In this document: piece after piece, positions 1 to 12,266 of the stretch
Layout of the letters: every line of letters begins with the position of its first letter
Numbering within the stretch: the first letter of the stretch is position 1
Assembly: GCA_022453515.1 (NCBI GenBank)
Contig: JAJNNY010000006.1
Location: forward strand, 558,001 to 622,000
Reading direction: 5' to 3'
Length of the DNA: 64,000 bases
Source: Astrocystis sublimbata
Lineage: Eukaryota; Ascomycota; Sordariomycetes; Xylariales; Xylariaceae
Notes under the pieces: generated by a model
What the model saw: the letters and a program-made list of their open reading frames with translations, nothing else
The model's database searches: none
Told to the model about the DNA's origin: nothing
Made by a program: the position numbers and the translations under genes

Positions 1-765
1 GTTCACACCTCAAAAGCCAATGTTGTTACCTCGTTCCGTAGTGTGAACATCAGATGAAATTACACTTCAAAATCACAATTTACTACGTGTATTATAATCC
101 ATTGTGGAACAGTTCATGAATACTGCATGTATTGACTATCTGATTATTATATGATTATATAGAACCTTTTTTAAAGCAGATTATCAGTCATACGATAACT
201 ATGATGGAAATAAGCGGAATAGTAGTCGCTGAAGGGACTTTGCGTTTATTTTCCAACCCGCATGCTCCTCCGCCCAGTCGCCTTGTTCCGTCGAGCTTGG
301 AGGCAAGTGGTCTCCATACTCCGTCATGGCAGCAGCTTTCAAATCAGCTGTTTCATTCGGGTCAGAGACAGCATGAGCACGGTGCTGAGCCCTTCTCTCC
401 CTCTTGCGCTTCTGGTCCCAATTGTGTGTGGCGTCCAGGGGGTGTTACTAGTTATCCTGAACCGAGGTGCGTAGCCATCCTCGTTGAGGTGTCTGCCCTT
501 ACGCCTAATGTCAAAAGTAGTGTTTCCAACTAGAACGATCTTCTTGCATGCCCAAAAGCAGATGTTCCGCTGCGCAGGATTGAGCTTTGGATCATTGGAC
601 GACGGAGCGGTTGGAATGAGGTTATCTCTAGGACAAGATGGGCACATGCTGGTCTTTATCGCTTCGCCTGTTGGGCTGCAGCTTGATAGCCCAGGCGAGG
701 CTCTGTTAATAAAAAGCGAGCTATGTGCCAGCAGGGAGTGCTGGTCAAAGCGTACGGTAACTGGC
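1..765. other. Non-coding flank, no gene recognised
   Basis: AT-rich first 200 bases followed by sequence that would be the 3' flank of the minus-strand nucleotidyltransferase gene. Overlapping reading frames on both strands have no recognisable motif. One open minus-strand frame (339-782) could be a further exon of that gene, because its stop lies in a GTGAGC donor-like context, but the translation looks non-biological, so I left it out. Confidence 0.5.
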
Positions 766-2128
766 TCACTTGTTGATTTCACTGCATCTCAAGGCGACCT
801 TCAAGACATCTTGCCAGTTATTTTGGACCCAGATGCCCACGTTCTCTTCGTCTAAGAACCCGTCTTCACGTCTAAGGTTGGGTGGCGCTGTAATGCCTTC
901 GAAACTGGTATCGTTTTTGACAATGATCTTCTCGAGTGCCGAGCGGCAGCACCTCCGCTTGCTTTCGCTAAGCGTGAAAATCTCCGGGGCAGCGGTCTTG
1001 ATAACATGGTTCCAGATCTCATTAAACAGAGGGTTGGAACGCCAATTCGTAACCGTTTCTTCATAGGCATACTGCACGCCGGGGAAAGACGCGAAAATCT
1101 GCTCGCGGACCTCCTCGTGGGTCGGAGGGTTTGTCATGAAACGACCTGAGGCACAACATGCGGGGATAAAATCCTCGATGAACTCCCGGAAAACCGGCCG
1201 GTTTTGTTTGAACTTTTGTTTCGAAGTAGAAATGCCGGTCTCACTCTCCCTAAGATGGGATTCTACACCGAAGAAGCGGCAAGTAGCTGCGTACTCGAAC
1301 ATTTCTTTAGTTGAAGCAAATGGCTCCTCCCACTGTCCATCTTGAAACTCGAGGCTTAGAAAATTCAGAATGGTGGCAGGGTCGTTCGATAAGAGAATGT
1401 TGGTTTTTCTCTTCTTGTATCTGCTGTCGATCTCCGGGATAAGGATGTACAGTCCAGTTAGATTGACGGAGAAGTGGAACGGTCGGATAATCTCTCTGAG
1501 GATCGACCATAAATCACCATGAGCATTCGCAAATAAATCCCACTGAAGAGGACCTGGTCCATTGAAGATGTGAATGTCTACTTGGATGTATAGCGGCTTG
1601 GACTCAGCAGGTGGCTGTCCATTTTGACCATCGCACTTGGCATCCTCTTGGCCGTAGTGTAGACAGTCTTCAGGCCAGGGAATCGCAAAATTTGCCATAT
1701 GCTCGTTGTTCCCCTTGTGTTTGACAGCTCCGAGAAGGCGACAAACGACTTCCATTGTTGAGGTATCGCGGAAAGAATGTGTCAGCAACGGATATTTATC
1801 GCTCTGCGCAAGTGCGACGAACAGATCGACTTGTGTTGTCAGTTAGTACTTTTCCCCTTCCCAACACCTCAAAGGTGCACTACACGGGCTCGGCCTGCCG
1901 GTGCAGAGTATAAGACCATGGCAGTAGGAGGTGTAATATTTACTTACCATCTCCAAAGCTAGACTTCCCAGGCCCTTCAATAGGCGTTGCAGCGACCACG
2001 AAAAGCTGCCGCAGTTTCTCTTGGCATCGGTCGCGAACTGCGTAATAGACCTTAGGCGGCATTCGGGGGGTGGATAAGGCATCAGGACCTGAAGCAAAGG
2101 CTCGGCCGCCCATGCTGTTGTTCTCCAA
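766..2128 (-). CDS. Nucleotidyltransferase-fold protein, fungal-specific family
   Basis: Two exons, complement(766..1829, 1948..2128), with a 118-bp intron (GTAAGT donor, CTAAC branch, AAG acceptor), give 414 aa. Splicing creates the motif SSFGDVDLFV (Asp60 and Asp62), the GD-x-D signature of the Pol-beta-type nucleotidyltransferase fold. A later YIQVDIHI strand supplies a plausible third acidic residue (Asp145). The N-terminus (GGRAFASG, TPRMP) and the middle block ending in RPFHFSVN and GLYILIPEI match an uncharacterised ascomycete family as I remember it. The substrate is unknown; nucleotide or RNA-end transfer is possible from the fold alone. The C-terminus is uncertain, since the last codons could be a donor site. 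It is the only recognisable gene in the first 7 kb. Confidence 0.7.
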
Positions 2129-2580
2129 GAAGCTGGTAGATGTCAGATTTACATCTGGGAAACAAGGGATTTTTACCCACTGACCTTTCCCTAATCAATG
2201 CTCTGCTAAGCTTCGAGTTACAAAAGGAATGCCCTGAATTATTGAGTTCGATGCAAACTCCTTGGTAAGTATGTCGGAACAAATGTAGTCAGAAGCGTAC
2301 AAATCTCAGCCCAACTCATCGACAAGAAGACTTTTTGGGTAAGAATGTCGGGCAATTGCTAGTTTGCGCAGTGTGTTGTATGAAGCAAACGGCTCCCAAG
2401 ATCAAGTTATTGTGAGTCGATGCTACCTAAAGCAGGTGCGCATCTACTTCACTCTTTGGCTGCTTTCAGCAGGTGATATCTACCTAGGTAGCTGCCACCT
2501 TGCATCATGTAGATGGCCGTGTGGCTGTCACGAAAGAGGCCGGCGAACTTGAAGTGACTCAGTTCCTACCCTGCCTATGT

Positions 2581-2655
2581 GTGATTCAAGGACTCCGATG
2601 TTAAGCGCTAGGCAACGAGTCGGCATACTACCCATGCGACCACATCTCCTGCGCA
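2581..2655 (+). ncRNA. Possible degenerate 5S rRNA fragment
   Basis: The stretch carries CTCCGATGTTAAGC, close to the internal box A region of 5S rRNA (GAAGTTAAGC). About 35 bases on follow a TACTACCC segment and GCGACCACAT, close to the conserved TAGTAC...GGGTGACCAC box C region, at the right spacing. The 5' half is not recognisable, so this would be a relic rather than a working gene. Dispersed 5S genes and pseudogenes are usual in Pezizomycotina. The identification rests on short by-eye matches. Confidence 0.22.
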
Positions 2656-5600
2656 CCACCTAGTTGGAACAAGATATGAAAGTTCTCATAAGGTCACTGA
2701 TCACTGGAGGTATGAAATGGAAGCAACCTGTCATAGTGAGAATTGAGGATAAATACCAGGGTCTCGTTTCGATGAGACAACCTTACACATTGAAACTGCC
2801 TAATTGATCAAAAGGGCTGGAGACATTTACAGGGCTCCAACACGCCTTTTCATGTTGGGAACAGCGCCGCGGCAAGCGTGGCTACCTGCAGGTGCCCATG
2901 TCGGTAAGTACACTGACCCGACTGATAGGTCTGCTGCTAGTGGCAGGCACGTAACTTATTTAGCTCAACGAGTTATGGCAGAATGGGCGGCTTAAGAGGT
3001 TCAAATTGTGAATGACATGGCAATCTATATATGAATTTATGATCGAGATAGGGACCGTAACTACGAGGCAATTTCACGAATATTACTTTGTTAGCCAACT
3101 GAGTTCTGTACGTCTGTGCTGCTTCATTGTTCTTGAAGCTTCCCTTGCCGCACTGGATTCCCGAATTCCCCGTAGCTACCTACCTAAGGTCACCTTCTGC
3201 ACTTTGGAGTCTTTAGGCACAATGAAAGAAATTGTCGAGGTTTAAGATTTTTTTGTTTGGATATCGTATTATGTCATGAATCTACCAGTCACATATAGAA
3301 ACATTATATCTAGAAATTGCGACCATCCCATCATTCTTCAGTTGCAAAGCCATCAAGCAACACTTATCAGTCGAGAGCAAGACTTTACACGTATCCGTAG
3401 ACCACGGTTGCAAAAAAGATTTACGTTCTTGTCAAATTTACAATCTCGCTCTAGAGCACTTCACAAAATAAGTACTACCCTACCTTGTGCTCTGCAAGCC
3501 ATGGCGGCCCGGAAAATTGGTCTCGCCTGTGGCTAAGCCGTCCTCAAGACGTCCTCTGAGCCGTATAAATGCTTACCTACAACTAGGAAATGGTTCATGA
3601 AGCTGTCGCTACCCCTACCATCTACTCGGAACCGATCACGGCCAGTATGCAACAAGATTTAAGCACGCTAGACGAACAAAGTCGATGTTCGAGCCCCGCT
3701 CTCGAAGCTCGTCGGGCCTCGCTTGCCTCACTCTGAACAATTTGAAATAGGTTGATTGAACGCCAATGTACGAATATCTCAACCCGGAGTATATGGCGTT
3801 GATCGATCCCGACAATTCACAACGGTGGTGCGGGGATGGGGCCCCGAAAGGGATTTAACGGCGGCTTACTTTACTACTGTACAGTACTCGCGTCGCACAA
3901 CACCGACCGTTCAAGTGGCGACGAGGAAGTACCGGCATGACCTGAACGCCGAATACCGGAGCTAAGGGTGCCGCGTGGAAATAGATTTGATCGCCACCAA
4001 AGACACGTCTTGGCAGGTCGGTGTCCGTCGTCCCCACACACCCTCTGTGACATGCGAAGAAGCTTGTCTTCAGGCAAGCCGGCGTCCCATCCCGTGTTTG
4101 CGCCCTGCATGAGGGAACCACCAGCGTTTCAAACAGCTGCTGCCCGTCGGCAGTCTCGACGAGGCAATAAGAAACTGGTGATGGCACATATAGCCAGGCG
4201 AGCCAGGGAATGCGGAGTTCAGAGCATTCGGGGTCTCTTTTTGGGACAATATTGCGTTACATAGGTGCGAATGTTTGGTTTAAAGACAACCTTCCATGTT
4301 CATACTAGAATATGAACTGGCGCATGGAAATCGTTATTATCTAGTGGCCACAGGACTTGTAGTCCAACAGATGTATCCGCACTGATTGCTGTTATGATCT
4401 ACATCTTGCTCGAAGGGTGGTGTTGCCTCGTTGGCGGCCAGATGACATGTAATCTCTGCCTCAAGTTGTTGGTTGAAGGAACCAAGACATTGAAACTTGA
4501 GGGATCTGAGGCTTGTTAAGGCCAATCTGATCAGGCCCGGGGTCGAGGATGGGGGGCGTGGGGTTTGTCAAACGCATACCCAGGCACCCAGGCCATTTTG
4601 TGATCGAGACTTTAAATACGCTAGGAATATTTCCCGAACGATGACTTATTTGGGTGGGCCCTTTGTTGCCATTAGGTGAGTAGAAATTGAGGATAACTTT
4701 GACAGCAGCCGAGGCCTCTGTGAGGACATTTGGGAAAAGCGTGGGGAATCCCCCAGTCAAGAAGACAACCTCGCTGCCGATCAGACCAGTGTAGGTGCGC
4801 GGTCAATATCTCTCCTTCGAGACGCACTCGGAAAATACAAAAGTAGGGACACCTGGCGTGGGTTTACATACTGGCACAGCATACTAGAGTGAGGCTGTAG
4901 AGTGTTGCTATACGAAGTTATTCACGTATACATTCTGTACAAGAACTAAAACGCTGTGTGTGCTCCCGTCAGGATTGTGTGAGCTAAAGTCTCAGCCACT
5001 CAGCCAACCTCGCCTACTCGTGCTCATCGTGCTATTTTTTCACAATTCCCATAGGCTTAACCATAATTTGGTCGCGTGCTAAGCATTGCGGCTCAATGGA
5101 CGGGATTCCAGGTTAGGTAATCCAAATCTGAGCTAATATCTCGCACCAAAGGGTAGACGAGGAAGGGGTAGATCAATAGACCTTTTGGGATCAGCCCACG
5201 TCATAAAGTTGGGTACAGCATTTAAATAGTACGGCCGGCGCGGTTCGATACGTTAGCCTATCTGGAATTAATCAGACAATCCAAGGACAGCCCTGCCCGG
5301 CTGCTCGTTCCAAGGCTGACGATTAGGCGTGTATGAGTGAGAAGATCATCGGCCAGTACGACGACTATTATTAACTGATATTGTGCGGTGAGCGAAGGGC
5401 GAAACGAAAGGAGAATTGCATCATTCTCGTCACACGCTTTTGCAAGGTCTCTGCGGAGGTGGAGAAATCCCGCATCGGATGGCATCGGACAGGACAGTAC
5501 CAAGACTCAAGGGTATCACAACACTCGAGACACTATAAGCGGTCGGATATACCGGGTTTTTTTTTTCTGGGGAGACTCCATAACAGTCCGACCAATCATT

Positions 5601-6982
5601 GGCCTGGCATTGCCCTCTTTGGCAAGACCAATGAGACAGTTAGCAACGTGTTTGACCTGACCTGATGTGCGAGATGTGTTGGTAGGCCGGGAAAACAAGC
5701 CTTTAGCGGTCCAGTCGACTGCAGCCGGAGCCATATTTCCCTCAGAGATGAACCAGTCAGAGGTTAGTGCGCTTTGAAAGGTCCCATCTGAGATGCAAAA
5801 GAAGCATTCTAGAAGTCGTTCAGAATACGTGAGATTTCCGCAGCCATACTCGTACGTGCCTAACGCGTGATGATTTTGCGTCACTTATTGTCACAAGAAC
5901 AGGGACACGGTCCGCCGGCCAAAGCTGCATGTATTTTGACAAATCGGATGCGTCCGGGGTTGACACGACTGATGTGTGCTTACGTTTTAGGTATATTGGA
6001 AGTTTGTGTGTAGCATGCTGTATTTCCTTGTCGCCATCGGGATCAAATAGGGTGGGCATGATAGGATGGGGGCATCGTGGCGATTTTCTCACCGATAACT
6101 GAAAACAATCCCAGCTTGCCAGGCTCGCCAGGTACATGTGCGGTTGTCTGATGTACTGTAGTTTGTAGTTTGTAGCTGTTTGTCCCCTCAATTGGTCATC
6201 AAAGGACGATAACTCGGTGTCTGGGGTTTAGGACGATTGCCACACTCGCGTTAATTAAAATTTGACCGAGCGCGACTGGGAAGAAGCTCAAGTTCAGAGC
6301 TAGTAATCCGGACGGGCTCGGACAGGCTGGACGAAGTCGCTGGAACCGGTAGAGGACTAAGGCAGATAACGCACGCTAATGCGCATTGTAGCGGCTGGGA
6401 CGGAGCCTGGCTCGGCTGGCACGCCTGGGAGCGGACCACCCAGCTGGTGCTGGTGCTTTCGATTCGAGAGCGAGGTCGCCTTGGGTCGCCCACTTACAGG
6501 TACTTACCTACCTAGGTACCTACATGTAGGTAGGTTGCGTACTTTGTGGATACCTTCGGCGCTGCTGGCGAGCAACCTCCCCGTTTCGGCCCCGAGGGCG
6601 AATGACATCGTGAGTTTCAAGTCATGGCCTCTGGCGAGTCTGGCGCTTGGTGCTGGTGCTGCTGGTGCGATAATGCCTGCGGAAGGCCTCTCTCGGGAGG
6701 GAAGGTATCCTTAGGTCAAATCGCAGTCTCCGACCCCGTCCCTCCCTCGCCTCCCCCCACAAACCCATCAGTCGCTACCGATCGACGGGGCTGCTTCTAG
6801 CCTTCCAACAAAATGCCTCATCAAATCGACAAATAATACCTCCCTGCACTTCCTTGTGCTACTGTAAGACAGGCCAATCCAGGGGTCCAAGGGTCGTGTT
6901 GGGCCCTCGAGCTTGACCCCTTCCCACACATCCCACATGTCCTCCACAAACTCCACGATAAGCGGACGTGCTCGTGGATTCC

Positions 6983-6988
6983 TATAAA
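6983..6988 (+). promoter_or_regulatory. Candidate TATA box upstream of the 73-aa gene
   Basis: TATAAA about 170 bases before the ATG at 7156. It is followed by a strongly pyrimidine-rich leader (roughly 7005-7110), a pattern common in front of well-expressed filamentous fungal genes. Proposed from composition and position only. Confidence 0.35.
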
Positions 6989-7155
6989 ATCCCGCATCCC
7001 TCTGCTGTCTTCGTTCCTCGGTTCTACTCCCCTACCATTCCACATTCTCTCCGCTCTGTATCGCTAGATCTACTGCCTCTTGCTCGTTCTGCCATACATA
7101 CCCTGCTCCTGCTACCATACAATACACACTTTTAACACCAACCACTCCACCCAAA

Positions 7156-7504
7156 ATGCCTGCCTCAAACGTCAACGACTACCTGGCCGCCAAGCCCCTC
7201 ACCTTCAAGATCAAGACCAGCGGAGGTTCATGGAAGTGCCAACTGCACTCTAACAGGGCTGCCTAGTAAGTTCTCTGTTCGTTCGGCACCGTCGACCGTG
7301 CCATACTATCTACACTCGTCACGTATTAGTGTCTTGTGTCGAGTGGGACAAGAGAGCGAGAAGTTAGAACGGCTTCTAACTAGCAATTTTAGTGAGAAGA
7401 CAAGGCCTGAGAGCACGTCCGAACCGGCCCCGGGCATTGAGCGCACGGATTCCGGCCTGTCGACGACCTCGACCTCATCGGCTGATTCTACCAGCTCTCA
7501 CTAA
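7156..7504 (+). CDS. Small conserved-type protein, 73 aa, unknown function
   Basis: Exons 7156..7265 and 7393..7504 flank a 127-bp intron (GTAAGT donor, CTAAC branch, TTTTAG acceptor) and join in phase to give 73 aa. The first half is a compact basic segment with the pattern KPLTFKIKTSGGSWKCQ. The second half is a disordered tail rich in Ser, Thr and Glu, ending in TSSH. No signal peptide or membrane segment is visible. The codon-optimised first exon, the CT-rich leader and the clean splice sites argue for a real, well-expressed gene, even though each exon alone is too short to look like one. I recall similar short proteins in other ascomycetes but no assigned function. Confidence 0.68.
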
Positions 7505-9767
7505 ATCGAACTTCTCCACACTCGACTCTTCCCCGTCTGGGTACGGGCGGAGAGAATCTTGATGGCGTTGACACAAAAACTCTTGAGACGGTTGGATAAG
7601 CCTGGGTAGCGACTCAGAGCAAGCCCGACTACATCTTAATGCATGCGGCCACTTCGATCCATGGCCTCTACCTTTGTGTGTGGGATGGGACATGATGACG
7701 TGCCCCCCCATCTACGTCTGGAGAGTATCAGAGGATGTCATGAGATCGGACAGTCGTCTTTTCTTTAGTTCGGCTATTGTGCATTTGCAGTGGGGTTGAA
7801 TTTATGGCCGCAAAACGGCGTTTCAAATGGGAGGGAAACACGATGGACATGGGAAGGATTACGAGGCGTTTTACGAATACCCAAGCCGAAAATTAAAACT
7901 ATGGCGCGGTCACCTACGTGCATTACCTAGCTCCGAATCGGTTCAGATAGTGTACTCAAAGTACGATGTAATTGGATATGAAAGCAATCACAATTTCACC
8001 ACCACTTCAAGTATGTTTGCAGTTGAATCAGATCGTCATTGCAGGTGAAATGAACTCCAGTGCCATTTATCAAGTCTCAAGACAAAGTCGGTGGTGTTGC
8101 TCAGATTACCACTCAAGCAGCCATCTACCTATGAGCACGAGAATGTCGTCCGACTACAATCGATCTCCTAACTACCTTTAAGAGGTATGTTTGAGTGCTG
8201 ATGTGAAGATTATGGGCCATTCGTACGGGATATTGAATCAAATACATTGGGCTGGCCATCCATGGTAGCGCCAATCAATCACTCCACCCACATCCCGTTC
8301 CTCACTCGCCCCAGTGCGTCGCATCCCAGTAATAGACCCAAAGTCCTAGAGTTTCGACGGATATTTCGCGGTGGTGAGATCTCAGGCGTGTGGCGTGCCA
8401 GGCTCAGCTTTGATCGCCCATATGCCGGCCACACTTCCAACGAATGGCTACCTACCTAACGTGCAGGTAAGTTAAGGCTGGCTCGTGCTGTGGCCTGTCT
8501 GCCTGTTCACAAGTGCACTTTGATGTACCGTACTTACGTAACCTAAGGTAAGGGCCAAAGCAGGAAATGCTCCCAGGTCATCAATGTAGGTTTATTATAC
8601 GGTTGCCTTGACCGCGGGATGCGTAAGCGCCGAGTAAGTCTTGGCCACCTTGACGGCTGTTACTGTACGAGTACGATAGGTACTGACTGCACTTTTGGAC
8701 GATTAGGTTTCTCGAGAGCCTGGCAAGCTCGGCAAGCTCAGGGGGGGCAGGCACCTGAGCATCCAATGGTGCGGTGCGTAGGTAGGTACAGTTTAGTTGT
8801 AAGGCGCATCGATGCTTTTCACATGCGCAGGTCTGAGGATTATCGTGTGGATATCTGTCGCACTGACAAGTAGAAGTAGGTACGTATGTTCGGTCGGCAA
8901 TGGATGGACTTTTTGGGTTTTCTTCAGCGCAAGTTGGAACCTACATACTATTGCCACATACCTAATTAATGTAAGTAAGTAGGTAGGTGAAGGGAGATGG
9001 GATGAATCCGTTTTAACCTTTCTACTTGCAGACTGCACCCATGTCCACGACGGGATGCTCTCTTAATCCTTCACCTACTTAGAGACCTTCCCCCGACAGC
9101 ACTGCCCCTCCGACCTTCGCCCCCCCATCTCTCCCTCCTTCCTACACCACACAACCACAACCTTGGAACTGAACCATCCATCAAATATCTCCATTTCCAT
9201 CTTTCCCTCCATTTTCGAGCTGCGCGACCACCACCGAGGAGAAGAGTTATCTCCCAAAACGTGGCATCACGGCTGGATGCAGCCTATGATAGCTAGCAGA
9301 ACATACATAACATGCCTGTCCCCATAGCCGCCAAAGGTACGTACAATTAATCCCCTCCCTCGGCCCCAACCCCAAGCCCAACCCCACGTCCACCTCCAAC
9401 CGTCAACCGTCAACCCACTGCGAATCACAGCTGCCTAGCCGCAACCTGGTCGCTCGAGGTGGCGAATGAGCTCAACCACTACACACCTACACACTACCTA
9501 CGTACGCAAGCTACTAGTATTTCGCCTCACAATCAATTCCACTACAATGGGATTCAATGGCGTATTGTAGTAGTCTGATTCCATCTGCTCTTCTCGTCTC
9601 ATCCGCACGAGCTGCATCACCATCATCACCATCATCATCATCACCACCACTACCATTGTCATACACCACCTAGCCTATCAACTCCCTATTACTTGCCTAC
9701 TACTTCCCTTGCTACCCACCCCCTTATCCCTACCTACCCTACCCAATCCCCGAACAATCTATCCAGC
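7505..9767. other. Intergenic region with AGGT-type repeats and a CAT/CAC microsatellite
   Basis: No gene recognised. ACCT/AGGT-rich clusters occur near 8448-8475, 8776-8788 and 8967-8988. The right end (about 9300-9767) is a C-rich, T-rich leader of the following gene, containing a CAT/CAC trinucleotide run. A longer reading of the next gene from 9693 would need a TTG start and is not adopted. Confidence 0.5.
9612..9656 (+). repeat. CAT/CAC trinucleotide microsatellite
   Basis: A run of CATCAC and CATCAT triplets, slightly interrupted, lies in the presumed 5' leader of the gene starting at 9768. It is a simple-sequence repeat and may vary in length between strains. Confidence 0.8.
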
Positions 9768-10913
9768 ATGCCGCCTTTCAGCAGACCTTTTAACGGACCT
9801 CCTACAGCCGGCATCATCTTCGCTTCGGTCGCCATCGCCGCCGCCATTGCCATCTACGAGTCCCCTGAACTACAACGGTTTACCGAGGACCTCCGCCGCC
9901 GTATCGCCGTCGCTCTACACACTTTTGGCGATAGTATTAGTCCGCAAGAACGAGAAAACTTGTTCAACCGACCCGAGGATGCCGAAGGTTTCCTTGCCTC
10001 TCGCGGCCTCGGACCCGGTAGCGTCCCTGAGGGCGTGAGCACCGACCCCGACGCTCTCCGCCGCCAGCGCGAGGAGCTGATGTATTGGAACGCCATCCGC
10101 GAATCGAAGAAGGAGCAGGCCCAGGACGAAGAGAAGACGGAGAAGTCGGAGGAGGGCTTCCACCGCCGCCGAGCCTCCACCTTCGACGACTTCCTCCAGC
10201 AAGATGCCAACGCCGAGAAGGGCACATATGTCTATCACACCGGGCACGAAGCTGCCGACAATCAGGGAACCGTTCGCCGCCGCGGCATCGAGGGTGCCCG
10301 AGGACTCCACCACGCCATGCTGAGTAACCCCTTCGCCGACGAGCACGGAATCGAGAGCGACATCGATTTCGAGAACGCCCTGATCGAGCCCGGCCCGGAC
10401 GAGGTGTCTGATATTTACAGCGCAACCGACATTGACGCCCCCCGCCAGCCTTCGCGTACCATGTCACCCGAGCAACTGCCAGAGCAGATCAAGCAAGAAA
10501 TACCAGCTTCTGACGAGCTTGGCGTCGACGAGTACATGACGGCTGGCCAGGCTAAAGAGGAAGACGGTGACAAAGATGCGACCGAGGGCACCGATGATAC
10601 TTCCAACAACAACGACGCCTATAGCTCAATTCAGGCATGGGCGCAGGACGCGGGCCTCTACTCGCTTCCAAACTCTGTCGCCGCTCCCGCCTCTTCGGTT
10701 GGTACAGATGCCCACTTCATCACGGACGGCGAGTTGACGCCCACCGACTCCGCATCGGTTGTGGGCTCCGGTGTCGAAGTTGAACACGAGGTCATTTCGA
10801 ACAGATCCTTCAACGATGATGTCTTAAGCCAGAGCAGTGGTATGAACACGCCTACTAGCTGGACTGATGTTGGGAGTTCCGTTTCCATGAGCGACAGAAG
10901 CGGTCGCGTTTAA
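9768..10913 (+). CDS. Single-pass membrane-anchored acidic protein, unknown function
   Basis: Intronless frame of 381 aa from the ATG at 9768; the upstream in-frame extension has only a TTG start. Residues about 14-30 form one hydrophobic segment (AGIIFASVAIAAAIAIY), followed by a short amphipathic basic stretch (FTEDLRRRIAVAL). The remainder is long, acidic and mostly disordered, with Ser/Thr/Glu-rich patches and several short conserved-looking blocks (RRRASTFDDFLQQ, SNPFADEHGIE, YSSIQAWAQDAG). The arrangement suggests a protein tethered by its N-terminus to an intracellular membrane with a cytosolic tail. I recognise it only as a type seen in filamentous ascomycetes and cannot name a function. 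Confidence 0.8.
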   Translation: MPPFSRPFNGPPTAGIIFASVAIAAAIAIYESPELQRFTEDLRRRIAVALHTFGDSISPQERENLFNRPEDAEGFLASRGLGPGSVPEGVSTDPDALRRQREELMYWNAIRESKKEQAQDEEKTEKSEEGFHRRRASTFDDFLQQDANAEKGTYVYHTGHEAADNQGTVRRRGIEGARGLHHAMLSNPFADEHGIESDIDFENALIEPGPDEVSDIYSATDIDAPRQPSRTMSPEQLPEQIKQEIPASDELGVDEYMTAGQAKEEDGDKDATEGTDDTSNNNDAYSSIQAWAQDAGLYSLPNSVAAPASSVGTDAHFITDGELTPTDSASVVGSGVEVEHEVISNRSFNDDVLSQSSGMNTPTSWTDVGSSVSMSDRSGRV

Positions 10914-12266
10914 TTGATGTCTTGACGTACAGCTAGTTTGCTACGGCTTGCTATCTATTCACTTACGCCCTTGCAGATGCGTTTGACCACGAGGTTGTCG
11001 TAGACATGGTTCGTCGCTATGGCAACTCGACCTTCACACTGGATCTCAAAAGATGTGCTTGGTGTGCTCCATGTAGATTTGAGTTGGCATTTGGGCATGT
11101 TTGATTGATTTTGGCAAGGCGTCAAGGACATGGGTGGAATTGGGTATTTAATTAGTACACGGCGGCGTGGTACAATCACAGTGGTCATCACCTTCCCTTA
11201 GTCATGTACATCTCGGCACACTATACATGGCGTCGCTTGACGATGTGTCGCTTGTTATTAGTGTTTATAACAGGCTATATGGAACTCACAAAAAAAATCT
11301 CATAGATCTGTCCCTGACGTGACCGATATGGCGCCTGCGTGCGAGCCTAATAACTATCAATAAGTGACTGACCGCAGCATTGGAGATGAAACAACCAGCC
11401 TTAATATGACAAACTTTATGTTTCATGGATGTCCGTTGTCAAAATGTCCGAGGGGGCGTATTGGAAATTTAACTGATGAATACGTGCATGCAAAGACGAA
11501 CACTGATGTTACTAGTGACAGGATTTTGACATGACCTGTGGAGTTTTATGAGAGAAAGAAGAATCTCTCATTTTTTTGCAGCCAGGCAATCTGTAGGGCA
11601 TATTGCAGCGAGACGAGCACCCCAAATGACACACTTAAATGATCAATTGCTGCGGGTTGTTCATCCGGGTAGAACGCATACAATATCAGTGATCATAATA
11701 TGGTCCCAAGTTCCGGTGAAAAACACTTTGCGCTTTTCCATGGATCCAAGTTTATTATCCAATATAACGATTCGTGCTCCTATGGCATGAACCGTAGTCA
11801 TTTCCGGTCTGCTTGCTGTGAAGCCAAGATCGCAAATCTTGTGCACCAGTGCCACCATGACTATCAATATCTTTAAAACTCACTTTTTATCATTAAAGGT
11901 ACCAAATATTCGACCATCCGAATAAATCATAGACTCCCCGATTTAAAGACGAGGAAAAGGTAAGAAGGAAGAATGAAGAGATGAGAATAAAAAGGGGACC
12001 GGCTCGACGTTCCCATAGCTAGCGCAGTCGTCATGAATAAGCCACCGGGCCTCACAACCGACCGAGATGAGCTGGAGGTCGGAACCAACTTCTTAGGCCA
12101 TGCGCTGATGATCCAGTAGCCGCTGCCACGTATGGAGCGCGTGGCGCGCAATATTTCCGGAGTCAACGCCAGGACCCGAGAATGAAACAGCATGGACCGT
12201 GAGCCGTACTGAATCTACTGTGCCTTGAGACTTATAGACTTTCAGGGCGCATATATATACAGCTTT
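10914..12266. other. Intergenic region, no gene recognised
   Basis: This is the convergent 3' space between the plus-strand membrane protein and the minus-strand zinc-cluster gene. Short frames on both strands (for example 11661-11867 minus) overlap each other and have no recognisable motif. Confidence 0.5.

Larger units (their letters stand above)
2129..7155. other. 5-kb gene-poor region
   Basis: No frame in this stretch shows recognisable protein motifs or a convincing exon chain. Frames of 60-120 codons exist on both strands (for example 3855-4187 minus, 5516-5884 minus, 5820-6191 minus) but overlap one another and lack domain features. There are TACCTAGGTA-type motifs at 2481-2490 and 6498-6536 and a 5S-rRNA-like stretch near 2581-2655. 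The last 200 bases are the promoter and pyrimidine-rich leader of the next gene. Confidence 0.5.

Noticed and set aside
3640..3740. tRNA-like stretch with GTTCGAGCC
   Set aside because: The surrounding bases do not pair as a T-arm, and no acceptor or anticodon stem could be built.
3855..6493. Several 80-123 codon frames on both strands
   Set aside because: They overlap each other, have no motif, weak starts and no plausible splice partners; treated as chance frames.
9964..10467. Long antisense frames over the 9768-10913 gene
   Set aside because: High-GC shadow frames; the forward frame has the membrane segment and conserved-looking blocks.
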